A stretch of 64,000 bases of DNA from Chloroflexota bacterium (GCA_013112715.1 JABFGB010000001.1:1-64000); one strand, 5' to 3'. Numbered from the stretch's first letter, positions 32,909 through 41,833 are shown. The notes: a model not told the origin generated them from the letters alone. Made by a program: numbers and translations.

Positions 32909-33448
32909 ATGGCACAGATTTTAGAATCCCCCGTTATCAAGGGATTAGCTATCGTTCAATTAAAGGTTTTTGAAGACCCGCGTGGACGTTTTATGGAGAC
33001 GTTCCGCAAAGAATGGTTTCCGCAGCGATCATGGGACATCATCCAGAATAATCGCTCGGATTCCCAAAAGGGTGTGCTGCGTGGCCTGCACTTCCATCAC
33101 CATCAGGTGGATTATTGGTACTGCCCATTTGGTCGCATCCGGGCCGGATTGGTTGATCTGCGGCCCAATTCCCCTACTTTCCGCAATGCCACCACTGTGG
33201 AAATGGGTGAAGAAAATAATGTTGGGTTGTTTGTCCCCATCGGTGTCGCACATGGATTCACCGCCCTCACTGACTGCACCCTGATGTATGTGGTGGATAA
33301 TTATTATGATGCCACCGATGAATTTGGCGTAGCATGGAATGACCCTGAACTCGGCCTAGATTGGGGTATCGAAAACCCAATTATTTCTGACCGCGACGCC
33401 AAAAATCCGCTGTTGAAAGATGTGTTGGCGACACGGGTCACAGGGTAG
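32909..33448 (+). CDS. dTDP-4-dehydrorhamnose 3,5-epimerase-like cupin
   Basis: The 179-residue protein has the RmlC signatures: DPRGRFMETFRKEWF, GVLRGLHFHH with the catalytic His, VPIGVAHGFTALTD and YDATDEFGVAWNDPELGLDW. RmlC enzymes epimerise C3 and C5 of dTDP-4-keto-6-deoxyglucose on the way to dTDP-rhamnose and related sugars. The cognate rmlA, rmlB and rmlD genes are not adjacent. One variation is HFHHHQ in place of the usual HFQ. It fits with the other glycan-building genes in the window (glycosyltransferases at 18923-22213, NDP-sugar operon at 52918-58070). Confidence 0.9.
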   Translation: MAQILESPVIKGLAIVQLKVFEDPRGRFMETFRKEWFPQRSWDIIQNNRSDSQKGVLRGLHFHHHQVDYWYCPFGRIRAGLVDLRPNSPTFRNATTVEMGEENNVGLFVPIGVAHGFTALTDCTLMYVVDNYYDATDEFGVAWNDPELGLDWGIENPIISDRDAKNPLLKDVLATRVTG

Positions 33449-33479
33449 TAAATGTCAATCAGGGGGTGGAGAATATTGG

Positions 33480-34178
33480 ATGCAAAAAACGCCCCCTTTC
33501 TCGATTTTTACCGATAGAAATGCCGCGATCTTTCTTATGGGCATTATTTTTATTGGTCTCCCAACATGCGCTGTACTCCTCACTTACTATCTTGATCTCC
33601 CCGCCAAATCCACCCACAACAAAAACACCGTCGCCCCCTCCTGTAGAACCTGTAGCTATCCCTATGGGAAACCAGATGATGAGTTGCTATTTATTTACGC
33701 TGGTAGTCTCGTTCTCGTTGATGAAGACGGTAACGAGACCGTTCTACGGGATGTTAGGGTTTGCGATGCCGATTGGTCGGCTGATGGGGCAAAAATCATA
33801 TTTTCACCAGCTGATAACTGTCAAGCGAGCTATGTCATGGAAACCGACGGGACTAACATTCATCCGATCACGTCAAATGATCTGACTTCCAGCATTGGCG
33901 AATACTCCCCTGATGGCTCAACAAGAGTTTTTTCAAGTAATGGGGCTATTTCTATTTCAAATTCGGATGGCAGCGATACGCAGCAATTAACCTCAAGTAA
34001 ATTTGGGGAATATGATCCTGTCTGGTCAAGCGATGGCTCAAAAATCGCGTTTGTCTGTGAGGTGCATGAAACGGCAAGTGACAGTGTTTCAGCCATTTGT
34101 ATTATGAATGCAGACGGGAGTGACATTCGAATTGTTTCTGATTATTGGCAGAGTCATTCCCCACGATGGCGACCATGA
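33480..34178 (+). CDS. Membrane-anchored TolB-like beta-propeller protein
   Basis: The ATG at 33480 has GGGGGTGGAG at good spacing. One N-terminal membrane helix (residues 13-36) is followed by TolB/WD40-like (PD40) blades: VCDADWSADGAKIIF, GEYSPDGSTRVFSS, YDPVWSSDGSKIAFVCE and a closing SHSPRWRP. About four blades are present, fewer than a closed propeller needs, so it may oligomerise. Cys residues in APSCRTCSYP could form a disulfide. The gene is AT-richer than the neighbouring epimerase. A role in binding at the cell surface is inferred from the fold only. Confidence 0.75.
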   Translation: MQKTPPFSIFTDRNAAIFLMGIIFIGLPTCAVLLTYYLDLPAKSTHNKNTVAPSCRTCSYPYGKPDDELLFIYAGSLVLVDEDGNETVLRDVRVCDADWSADGAKIIFSPADNCQASYVMETDGTNIHPITSNDLTSSIGEYSPDGSTRVFSSNGAISISNSDGSDTQQLTSSKFGEYDPVWSSDGSKIAFVCEVHETASDSVSAICIMNADGSDIRIVSDYWQSHSPRWRP

Positions 34179-34184
34179 GGGTTG

Positions 34185-35378
34185 TTAAGGCGATTGGCGT
34201 ATTCGGTTTATCGCTTCACTAAAAGCTGTATATCCATGATTCTCAAATGTTGATTTCAGGTCGGCAAACATCGTTTGTATTTGATAGGATGGGCCTAGAA
34301 TCAGCTTTTCATCCTCATCTGCCAATAACCACAGTTCGGATGTTTCCTCTCTCAAGCGTGTCTGAACCAACCAGTAAAAATTGAGTTTTTCGTCATCCAT
34401 CAGCAGCGTCACCTGCTCAGAAATCAGACCCTTTATCCTGCTTATTTCGTCCATCGCGGCGGGAAATGGGCCTTGCAACAAATCGCGCCCCTCTTTTTCC
34501 GCCTTTACTACCGCGATCATACGCCCCCAAATACGCAGTTGATCGGTTGGGTGATAGGTCTCAAATCCTATCGGCTCATGGGCATAATCAGCTCGTGTTG
34601 CAAACGCGCTGAGGCTACTGAAAGTACGGTTATAGACTTCCACAAAATTCAGCAAGAGGTGTTCTGAATCTGCCAATGGGATTTCAATGGGGGGTATCGG
34701 CTCATCTACGTGAAACCCAAAAATTCGCGCCTGCCCTTCTACAACAGTGGGGCGTGGGTCACTGACAATAATGGTATAGGGATAGCTGTCCGCGTCACGA
34801 CGGGCATAACTGGGCACGCCGAGGATGATGGAATCGAGTTCATGGATATAGTCCACTTCCACCAGCACCGTCCCGGATTCAAGGGTGGCATCGCGTTTGG
34901 CAAGATAACGCAGGCGCTCCTCCCCAATCTTATTGGCAGGTGAAATAAGTTCGATCCGGGTGACGGGAATCGCCTCACCATCTGGCATAATTTCACGAAT
35001 TAGGACCGCTTTCAATCGGGTTTCCTCTTGCAGTGTCATCGTCTCCAAGAGGGGTTTGGTCGCCACAGGTGCGGCGGGGGTTATGGCAGGATTGGAAGAG
35101 CTAGGCCGTTTTGAATAGGGCTGCGTGTCCCAAATGGTGATGTCCGGTTCAGGACGGCGGGTGGTTTGCTTTCCCGTCAGAGGGTCATACATACGAATTT
35201 GCAGCGAACGCTCTGGCACAACTTCATAACCGGGGGGCAACAGGCGGTCTATTGCTTCACATAGGTGGGTGATATGCGTATTATGAAACGACACCCAGCC
35301 ATCCCGTTCATGTTGGGCATAACTTTGAAAATGGGCATTGATGCCCCAATATTGGTTGATGCGTGAGCGAATTGGCAT
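34185..35378 (-). CDS. DUF4058 family protein
   Basis: The 397-residue cytosolic protein starts behind AAAGGGTC. Its N-terminal region GWVSFHNTHITHLCEAIDRLLPPGYEVVPE is the mark of DUF4058, followed by PEPDITIWD, RIELISPANK and TLVEVDYIHELDS-like strands. The family is found in Chloroflexota, cyanobacteria and planctomycetes. Its D...ELISPxNK pattern is reminiscent of PD-(D/E)XK or Uma2-type endonuclease folds, though activity is unproven. Its stop is 6 bp from the convergent propeller gene. It stands alone. Confidence 0.8.
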   Translation of the reverse strand: MPIRSRINQYWGINAHFQSYAQHERDGWVSFHNTHITHLCEAIDRLLPPGYEVVPERSLQIRMYDPLTGKQTTRRPEPDITIWDTQPYSKRPSSSNPAITPAAPVATKPLLETMTLQEETRLKAVLIREIMPDGEAIPVTRIELISPANKIGEERLRYLAKRDATLESGTVLVEVDYIHELDSIILGVPSYARRDADSYPYTIIVSDPRPTVVEGQARIFGFHVDEPIPPIEIPLADSEHLLLNFVEVYNRTFSSLSAFATRADYAHEPIGFETYHPTDQLRIWGRMIAVVKAEKEGRDLLQGPFPAAMDEISRIKGLISEQVTLLMDDEKLNFYWLVQTRLREETSELWLLADEDEKLILGPSYQIQTMFADLKSTFENHGYTAFSEAINRIRQSP

Positions 35379-35421
35379 ATTTTGACCCTTTTATTCCATC
35401 GCTATTGTTATTCTAGCAGAA

Positions 35422-36807
35422 TTACGGCAGCACCCACCACCCCGGCGGCATCCAAACCGGGGTGAGATCATGCCCCTCGGTGATGCGTATTTCATATCCG
35501 GTCTCAAAATCAAACAGCATCAAACCACCCTCTTGGGCCGCCACTAACCGAGCGCCTGTTGGCCCCCATGAAATGCTCTCCCAAGCCGTCGGTAAAAGAC
35601 GATTTTGTGGCGTATCGGTCTGAAATAACCTTAGGCCATCTCCGACGGGTCGAATTGTCCAATCCAAGCCCTCGTTCACCAACGCCAATCCATTGGGGTG
35701 AGGCGCAAGTTGGCCTGTCTGGGGATCCATCACATGCCACAAGGTCGCGCCGTTGGAGTCGGCTATCGCAAAGGCAATCGCAGGTGGCCCGTTATCCCCC
35801 TCTAATGGAACCCAGTATGGCCCACCCCGATACTCAAAATTGCTGGCATAAGGTTGAACCATCAAATCCTCAGTGTTAATGATTTGCAGCGAGGCCCCCC
35901 CTGCCTCATCCCATGTGACATAAGCCAACAGCTTGCCATCTGGCGACAGGGCAGGCGCAATCGGATTGAGGCCATCGGGGGGGACAAAATCGCCAGTGGT
36001 CAGCACATAACGCTGCGTGCCATCTTCATTAATCCGCACCAGCGACCCAAACAGGCCCCCCTGCTCGGTAAAAAACACCTGACTGCCATCCCATGACCAC
36101 ACCGCGTCACTGCGATAGAGAGCATCGGCTGGCCCTTGATCTACCAAACGATGTAAATTCGTGCCATCAGCGTTGACAATCCAAATGTCATTCGGCAGAG
36201 CGTCAAGTGATTCTGGAGCGGAATCGGGTACATGAAAGGGTGAGACCACCCGAAAGGCCACCGTCACCAAACTGGCATCTCGCACGGGTCGCCCGACCAC
36301 ATACCCCGATTCGGTGAGTTGGCGGAGGGTCGTCCCATCGCTTTTCACCGCCCACAAATTGCGCTGCCCCAAACCACCGTCGCGCACAAAAACAATCAAA
36401 CTCTCGATGCCGGTTTCGCTGGCGGCAATATCTATCGAAAAGGCATTGGGCACAAGTAAGACCTGCCCCACCTGCAATAAATCCCGATCTGTGAGGCAGT
36501 TGGCGTCTTGCACGGCTTTAATGGTCGTCCCAGCAGCAATAGCAATGGCACCAAGCGTATCATCCGCCCGCACGGTATAGGTTTCTGTCCATTCAGTAGA
36601 GAGCACACATGGCGTTGGGGAAGGGGTGATGTTGGGGTCAATCGTAGGAGTGGGGGTTTCAGTACCAACAATTTGAAGACTTGCGGTCGGGGAGGGACTG
36701 CTGGCTTGGCGCTTGTCCGATTTATCGTTTCCACTGCATCCAGCTAACAGAATCAACAAACCGATGAGGGGCAGTCGAATGGCTACCCCTCGTATGCCAC
36801 GCTGCAT
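35422..36807 (-). CDS. Lipoprotein with LysM and TolB-like propeller
   Basis: The 461-residue product has a signal peptide with lipobox LLAGC and a Ser/Pro/Thr spacer. A LysM domain at about 77-125 (YTVRADDTLGAIAIAAG to VGQVLLVPN) is followed by a long PD40-rich propeller: NLWAVKSDGTTLRQL, DIWIVNADGTNLHRL, APALSPDGKLLAYVTWD. It should be lipid-anchored outside the membrane with LysM holding glycan. Its ATG sits one base after the stop of the NERD-like gene, so the two are translationally coupled. The propeller resembles the shorter one at 33480-34178. Confidence 0.85.
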   Translation of the reverse strand: MQRGIRGVAIRLPLIGLLILLAGCSGNDKSDKRQASSPSPTASLQIVGTETPTPTIDPNITPSPTPCVLSTEWTETYTVRADDTLGAIAIAAGTTIKAVQDANCLTDRDLLQVGQVLLVPNAFSIDIAASETGIESLIVFVRDGGLGQRNLWAVKSDGTTLRQLTESGYVVGRPVRDASLVTVAFRVVSPFHVPDSAPESLDALPNDIWIVNADGTNLHRLVDQGPADALYRSDAVWSWDGSQVFFTEQGGLFGSLVRINEDGTQRYVLTTGDFVPPDGLNPIAPALSPDGKLLAYVTWDEAGGASLQIINTEDLMVQPYASNFEYRGGPYWVPLEGDNGPPAIAFAIADSNGATLWHVMDPQTGQLAPHPNGLALVNEGLDWTIRPVGDGLRLFQTDTPQNRLLPTAWESISWGPTGARLVAAQEGGLMLFDFETGYEIRITEGHDLTPVWMPPGWWVLP

Positions 36808-36808
36808 C

Positions 36809-37540
36809 TTAATTCACCAGTGCGTCCACCGTTGCCTTGATTTGCGCCGATTTGATGCGGTCTTCTTTGAGATAATCACGGCTCATAATTTGATACAGCA
36901 AGTGCAGTTCGGCAATCGGAATGACCGGCCCTTCGCCACGCAGGGTCAGACGTTCCGGCGGGGTGGTAAAAACCACAATACCATACACGGGAATATCTAC
37001 CAGATTATTCTTGGCGAAATATGCCCGCAGCGCATACACATCCCGCGCACATTCACGGGTCGGGTTATTGGAGGCTTTGCGCAAATTGCCATTCTTATTC
37101 CGAACACGCCACTCGGCTTTTTCGTTAATCCACTCCCCACTGTAATTAACCACGCGAAGCACCAATGCACCGGGTGGGCCGACCAGTACCGCGTCAATAT
37201 ACCCCAAGCGGCGGCGGCTAATATTGCGCACGAAGGTGTAGCGCGAATCCTGCCCCAAAAATGAGCGCATGGATTCCCCAACTTCATAGGCCAGCGGGTT
37301 ATCTTTTTGCAACGTTAGGCCACGCACGACCCCACCCAAACCGGCAATCGCCAGAGGGATGCCGATTACATTTAGGCATACCCCCCCTGGCGTGGAATAG
37401 GTATTCCCCAACAGCGGGAGTAGGAAAAACAGGATGCCCATCGCTGAGGCCAGTGCCCCCATGAAAAAGACCAAAATACCCATGATGGCGTAAAAACGCC
37501 CCCGGCGATTGACATTGTTAGAAGGATTAATATTCTGCAT
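36809..37540 (-). CDS. Membrane protein with NERD-like domain lacking catalytic residues
   Basis: The 243-residue protein has two membrane helices (about 17-44 and 54-74) and then a domain matching NERD: LGYIDAVLVGPPGALVLRVV with NYSGEW, and later CARDVYALRAYF and VYGIVVFTTP. NERD is a restriction-endonuclease-like fold with the pattern D...ExK. Here Asp116 is kept but the Glu is Arg129 and the Lys is Val131, so nuclease activity is unlikely. The protein may use the fold for binding. It is the first gene of a two-gene unit with a LysM/propeller lipoprotein. Confidence 0.75.
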   Translation of the reverse strand: MQNINPSNNVNRRGRFYAIMGILVFFMGALASAMGILFFLLPLLGNTYSTPGGVCLNVIGIPLAIAGLGGVVRGLTLQKDNPLAYEVGESMRSFLGQDSRYTFVRNISRRRLGYIDAVLVGPPGALVLRVVNYSGEWINEKAEWRVRNKNGNLRKASNNPTRECARDVYALRAYFAKNNLVDIPVYGIVVFTTPPERLTLRGEGPVIPIAELHLLYQIMSRDYLKEDRIKSAQIKATVDALVN

Positions 37541-37578
37541 AAAGTTCAGATTCCTGAAGCGATAGATTAAGTTCAGAC

Positions 37579-38370
37579 TTATAAATCGCGTACTTTTTCC
37601 GCCACAATGACCACCCGTCCGTGTGGGTCTTTATCGGGGTCAAAGGGATTCAAATTTAAATCCAGCGAGTGTTTGACCTCAAAGCCAGAACGGGTCAGCA
37701 TGGTCGTCACGGCGCGGAATGGATAACCACGCAAAACATGGTTCTCCTCGGCCCGTACATAATGGGGATTGTCCTCATCTCGATAAAAGAAGGTGAAGTG
37801 CTGGCCTAAGGTTTGCGTTTCATAATCATAGTGATTCCGCACTACAACATATAAATCTTCATTATTGACTAGTTCCTGTGTTTTCTGCCCAAAATCCTCA
37901 GCTAGGCTGCGCAGCGTCCGTAGATCGAACAAAAACGTTCGACCTAAATCGAGGGCGTAATTCACCTTCTGAAAGATGGCCTCAAGATCGCGCACACTGG
38001 AAATGTAATTCATGACATCGCCGATTGAGAGAACTAGATCGAAGGACTTTTCGACGGGGGTATAGCGGCGCACATCTTCGCAGACCAGCGTAGCATCTAC
38101 CGACGCAGCCTCCAAGCGTTGGCGGGTAATATCAATCATCCCCTCGCTGACATCCACCCCAGTCGTCATCATGCGCTGGCTGCTAAAAAATTCTAGCGAG
38201 ATACCTGTCCCGCAGCCCAAATCTAAAATACGCCGCCCAATCCAGCCATTTTTCTGCAAAAAATTGAGGTAAATCGGGGTATATTCCAACGCATAGGCCG
38301 AAAAACCCGCATCATCATAGACATATGGCAGATTGTTATAAACATTTTGCGGGACAAGCTGGTCTGTCAT
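37579..38370 (-). CDS. Class I SAM-dependent methyltransferase
   Basis: The 263-residue protein begins after AGGGAAA. Motif I is ILDLGCGTGISLEFF, the acidic motif II lies in TGVDVSEGM, and motif III in DLVLSIGDVMNYI. HFTFFYRDED and the final strands fit the UbiE/TehB-like group acting on small molecules. It precedes the NERD/LysM pair by 38 bp on the same strand and could be cotranscribed. The substrate is unknown. Confidence 0.88.
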   Translation of the reverse strand: MTDQLVPQNVYNNLPYVYDDAGFSAYALEYTPIYLNFLQKNGWIGRRILDLGCGTGISLEFFSSQRMMTTGVDVSEGMIDITRQRLEAASVDATLVCEDVRRYTPVEKSFDLVLSIGDVMNYISSVRDLEAIFQKVNYALDLGRTFLFDLRTLRSLAEDFGQKTQELVNNEDLYVVVRNHYDYETQTLGQHFTFFYRDEDNPHYVRAEENHVLRGYPFRAVTTMLTRSGFEVKHSLDLNLNPFDPDKDPHGRVVIVAEKVRDL

Positions 38371-38485
38371 GAATATTTTTCCCTAAGCGATGCTGAGAAC
38401 TATAGAGAAGTTATAACATGCCAACGCAGGCAAGGCAATTCGCTGGCAATTTCGGTAGAATGATACCGCTTTTATTTAACACAGC

Positions 38486-39688
38486 ATGAATGAGTCTCAC
38501 TTGGAAAACGCAGTCAACGCCTCACCCACCTCCAAACACCTGACCGGATGGCGTATGGGGCTATGGTTATGGCTCGGTTGGTACATCACCCTGATCCTTT
38601 TTCAGCATATGATTTGGGCGCGATTTGATTTGCAGAAGCCCGATTACGCCTATACATGGACAAGCGAAATGACCACTGGCGAGGTGGATGGCCCAGCAAC
38701 AGGTGGTTGGTTTCATGCCCGCTGGGATAGTTGGCGCTATGTTGCGATTGCCCAACACGGCTACAGCGACATCAAATTAGCAACTTTTTTCCCCGGGTAC
38801 CCCATCCTGATGCGGATTTGGGATGAGGCGACCCTGCGCTGGATATTCCCCGACATGAATTGGGATGACCGCATGGCGCTGTCCGGTGTAATGGTCTCGG
38901 CGATTACGGGGGCGGTGTCGTGTGCGCTGATGTATCAATTGGTGGCGGAGCGCATCGGTCAAGCGGATGCCCTGCGCGGCGTGTTCTACTTGCTAATTTT
39001 CCCTACCGCGATGTTTATGGCCCAGTTGTATACCGAATCGGCCTATCTCGCCGTCAGTTTGGCGGCTTTGTTGGCGACCTATCGCAAAAATTTATGGCTG
39101 GCGGGTCTGTTGGCAGCCTTTGCTGCGATTACCCGCCCCACTGGATTATTGCTGTTTTTCCCGATGGGCACGGTTTGGCTCGACCATTGGTGGCGCGGCA
39201 AAGATTTACCCCGCCATCTGCTCATCCCGATTACCTTCCCGATTATCGCGTTTTTTGGTTTTAATACATGGCTTGGCAATCAGGGGTTAAATACTTTTCA
39301 AGCCCAGCAGGATTTCGGGCGTTATTTTGTGCAGCCGCTAACCCTGTGCATTTTCGCGCAGCAAATCGCGTGGATGGGGACGGACGCGGCAGGACTGGTG
39401 CATGTCGGCCTCGATTTGGGCCTCACCCTTTTTGCGACGGCGCTGTGTCTGCGGGAATGGAAATGGCATCCCGGCTTGGCACTGTATGGTTTGGCGGCGA
39501 TCTGGCTACCCCTCGGTACGGGCCAATTAGTGAGTCAAAATCGCTATGTGCTGATTGTGATTCCGATGCTGTTTGTGTTGATACGCTGGGGACGCAATCC
39601 GCTTTTTGACCGATTATGGACATTCGTTAGTTTGCTACTGTTTGCGATGTATGCCGTTCTGTATACTCAGGGCTTTTGGACGGGATGA
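38486..39688 (+). CDS. PIG-V-type GT-C mannosyltransferase
   Basis: The 400-residue polytopic protein has about nine membrane helices. The conserved segments ARWDSWRYVAIAQHGY, FFPGYPILMR, LYTESAYLAVSL and AAITRPTG are those of the PIG-V/GPI mannosyltransferase family. Bacterial members transfer mannose from polyprenyl-phosphate-mannose to envelope lipids or proteins. The acidic residue of the first loop (Asp in RWDSW) is the expected catalytic one. It is the first gene of a same-strand run that continues 31 bp later with YcxB-like genes and ends with a microcompartment shell gene. Confidence 0.85.
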   Translation: MNESHLENAVNASPTSKHLTGWRMGLWLWLGWYITLILFQHMIWARFDLQKPDYAYTWTSEMTTGEVDGPATGGWFHARWDSWRYVAIAQHGYSDIKLATFFPGYPILMRIWDEATLRWIFPDMNWDDRMALSGVMVSAITGAVSCALMYQLVAERIGQADALRGVFYLLIFPTAMFMAQLYTESAYLAVSLAALLATYRKNLWLAGLLAAFAAITRPTGLLLFFPMGTVWLDHWWRGKDLPRHLLIPITFPIIAFFGFNTWLGNQGLNTFQAQQDFGRYFVQPLTLCIFAQQIAWMGTDAAGLVHVGLDLGLTLFATALCLREWKWHPGLALYGLAAIWLPLGTGQLVSQNRYVLIVIPMLFVLIRWGRNPLFDRLWTFVSLLLFAMYAVLYTQGFWTG

Positions 39689-39719
39689 AAATACTTTTCT
39701 TGCTTCATATGGAGAAATC

Positions 39720-40202
39720 ATGAACATCAAGACGAAACCCTTTACCCTAAACCAGATGGATTATTTCAAAATAGCCCTATTCCATGAATTTGCCATAATG
39801 AATGCGGGGAGAAGAATTAAAATCGCATTATGTCTGGTGATGGGTTTAGTTATTCTTTTTACTAACCCTTTGGCGAGCGCCGCACTATTTTTCGGCATAA
39901 TACTTACTGGGGTTCTCATACTCGATTTTCTACCGGTTTGGTTCAAAATCATGCAACATACCATTATCATGCATCAAGTATGGGAAGTTGACGGAAATCA
40001 TTTATCAGTGTCTTATCAAAACGGTCATGTTGATCAATTAGACTTAGCAAACATCCAAAGCATTCGCAAAAGATTTGGGTTTTATTTTGTGTCTGCTCTA
40101 AAACCCGAATGGCTCATTCCAATACCCGTAAATTCATTTGATTCGGATTCGGACGCGAAACAATTTAAAGACATTCTCTTATCAAAAAAGCTGATGAAAT
40201 GA
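39720..40202 (+). CDS. YcxB-like membrane protein (paralogue 1)
   Basis: The ATG at 39720 follows GGAGAAATC. The 160-residue protein has two membrane helices (about 31-49 and 52-75) and a C-terminal domain HVDQLDLANIQSIRKRFGFYFVS. The closing IPIPVNSFDSDSDAKQFKDIL matches the YcxB-like pattern of a PH-like small domain ending in an acidic helix. The function of YcxB proteins is unknown. AT-richer than the upstream mannosyltransferase. A paralogue starts 10 bp later. Confidence 0.75.
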   Translation: MNIKTKPFTLNQMDYFKIALFHEFAIMNAGRRIKIALCLVMGLVILFTNPLASAALFFGIILTGVLILDFLPVWFKIMQHTIIMHQVWEVDGNHLSVSYQNGHVDQLDLANIQSIRKRFGFYFVSALKPEWLIPIPVNSFDSDSDAKQFKDILLSKKLMK

Positions 40203-40212
40203 GTTTCCAAAC

Positions 40213-40680
40213 ATGGTGAAGACGAAAGAGGTTCTTTTTACATCCAAAGACTATTTAAGAATCAGTCTTATCCTCATGTCAAAAGCACTCGCTTTTTATA
40301 CTAGCCTAGTCATGATAGCTTTTGTCTTAGCCCTTATTTTAAAGGTCTATCCAATCATGCTGCTTTTCGGGGGATTGCTGATCCTTTGGATCTTATCCAC
40401 TTTAGGCAATGTCTGGAAAAATGTTAAGACGATTGGTGATCTAAAACGAAGTTGGGAAATTGACAACGAAGCGTTATCAATCTTTGTAGAAAATAAAGAC
40501 CCAGATCAAGTCAAGTTAAGTCAAATCTTGCGGGTTTATCGCAGATTCAATAAATACTACTTTTTTCATGCTGACCCTTCCCAAATTATCTTTCCTCCGA
40601 TTCCTGTGACCGCATTCCATTCACGCGAAGATCAGGAACAATTTGAGCGAATACTGATAGATAAAGGGTTGTTCAGATAA
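40213..40680 (+). CDS. YcxB-like membrane protein (paralogue 2)
   Basis: This 155-residue protein has the same plan as its upstream neighbour: two membrane helices (about 24-46 and 48-66), then WEIDNEALSIFVENKDPDQVKLSQI and IPVTAFHSREDQEQFERILIDKG. Similarity is strongest in the last 40 residues. It ends 7 bp before the next gene. Both paralogues therefore appear to be in one transcript with the unknown protein at 40688 and the BMC-T shell gene at 41147. Whether they work with the shell is unknown. Confidence 0.75.
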   Translation: MVKTKEVLFTSKDYLRISLILMSKALAFYTSLVMIAFVLALILKVYPIMLLFGGLLILWILSTLGNVWKNVKTIGDLKRSWEIDNEALSIFVENKDPDQVKLSQILRVYRRFNKYYFFHADPSQIIFPPIPVTAFHSREDQEQFERILIDKGLFR

Positions 40681-40687
40681 GCAAGTT

Positions 40688-41146
40688 ATGTTCTACGACC
40701 CGGCGAAAACGCGATTTTTTAAAGACACTCTGCTCAAAGTAGTGGGCCAAGCCATGACCGCCGCCAATCTGCAATTGGAAGATAATGAAATGCAGCAGGC
40801 ACGCGGCCTTGTACGCTTCCATAAACCCCTGCCCGCGTTGGGGGAGGATATTTATGGCTTTGTGGAATGGCAGTTGCTGGCTTTTGAACACAGTCCGATG
40901 GCCCGATTTAATGTGACCCTCCTGCGCAATCAGGGGCTTGATGCACGCGCCATCACCGAGTATGCTCACCGTGAAGAACACACCCTTGCATGGATTATCC
41001 GCCACGCCTATCAATCCGAAGTCGTGCTCACCGACGACCATTGGTGGACGTTCCGTGATGGCACAGAATTGGCCTATGCGCTGGTGGAGGCAGGTAAATT
41101 ACTATTTGGCTACGGGATGCCCTATCTCGAAATGCGACAGGATTAG
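40688..41146 (+). CDS. Unknown protein directly coupled to a BMC shell gene
   Basis: The 152-residue soluble protein has no recognised family. Its stop TAG is immediately followed by the ATG of the BMC-T gene, so translation should be coupled. The N-terminus (KTRFFKDTLLKVVGQAM, residues 7-23) can form an amphipathic helix of the size used as encapsulation peptides for microcompartment cargo. This is speculative, since such helices are common. The body has mixed strands and helices (YGFVEWQLLAF, RFNVTLLRNQ) and a conserved-looking EEHTLAWIIRH. It could be cargo, an assembly factor or unrelated. Confidence 0.6.
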   Translation: MFYDPAKTRFFKDTLLKVVGQAMTAANLQLEDNEMQQARGLVRFHKPLPALGEDIYGFVEWQLLAFEHSPMARFNVTLLRNQGLDARAITEYAHREEHTLAWIIRHAYQSEVVLTDDHWWTFRDGTELAYALVEAGKLLFGYGMPYLEMRQD

Positions 41147-41833
41147 ATGACCATGCCGCCTTATCTTTCGCATGATTCGCTGGTCAAGGGGGGGGAATCG
41201 CCCAAGCCGACCATTTCCGAACCCCGCCCTGCCCCTACACCCTTATTTAAAGCCGAACCCGCGCTGGTGCTGTTTGAATTTTCCAGTATCGCACGGGGCA
41301 TGGTCGCGGCGGATGCGATGGTCAAGCGATCAGCCGTCGAGTTAATTCATGCTGGAACAGTTCAGCCGGGGCGTTATTTGGTGCTGCTGGGGGGTGAGGT
41401 CGCCGAAGTCGAAGAAGCCATGAAAGCCGGAAAATCTGTTGGCGGCCCCGCGATTGAAGATGTGATCTGGCTGCCGGGGGTACATCCTGATGTAATGGTC
41501 GCTCTCCACCCTGCCAATCAACCACCGCGCACCTCACCCACCGAAAAAGATGCGCTTGGCATTATCGAAACTCGCACCGCCCCCGCCGCTATCCATGCTG
41601 GGGATATTGCCGTCAAAGGCGCACAAATTCTGTTATTGAGCATTCGGCTATCCGATGGTTTGGGCGGTAAAGGCTTGGTGCTGCTGACGGGTCTGGTGTC
41701 GGATGTAGAGGCTGCCCTTGAATTGGTTCGCAATCGCTTGGACAGCCTCACCTTGCTGCACAGCGAGGTTATTTCGCAGCTACACCCCGACTTCGTGCAA
41801 AATATCGTAGGGCAGTCGCGCTTTTTTCGCTAA
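41147..41833 (+). CDS. Bacterial microcompartment tandem-domain shell protein (BMC-T)
   Basis: The 228-residue protein contains two BMC domains. Domain 1 (about 38-120) shows ALVLFEFSSIARGMVAADAM with VKRSAVELIHAG and GEVAEVEEAMKAG. Domain 2 (about 136-215) shows ALGIIETRTAPAAIHAGDI, then VKGAQILLLSIRL and GLVSDVEAALELV. These are the standard shell-protein patterns (VEAxDAxxKxAxVELxxxxxxxGxxxxxVxGxVxxVxxAxxAG). Tandem BMC proteins assemble as pseudohexameric trimers tiling the shell facet. The order and the RFFR ending resemble the BMC-T1 of Haliangium ochraceum, recalled from memory. A Pro-rich N-terminal extension of 37 residues is unusual. It ends a five-gene run. Confidence 0.92.
   Translation: MTMPPYLSHDSLVKGGESPKPTISEPRPAPTPLFKAEPALVLFEFSSIARGMVAADAMVKRSAVELIHAGTVQPGRYLVLLGGEVAEVEEAMKAGKSVGGPAIEDVIWLPGVHPDVMVALHPANQPPRTSPTEKDALGIIETRTAPAAIHAGDIAVKGAQILLLSIRLSDGLGGKGLVLLTGLVSDVEAALELVRNRLDSLTLLHSEVISQLHPDFVQNIVGQSRFFR

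Noticed and set aside
41147-41833. Start of BMC-T at the second Met or at a later site, removing the 37-residue extension
   Set aside because: The first ATG abuts the upstream stop and there is no internal ribosome binding site that would favour a shorter form. The extension is kept with caution.
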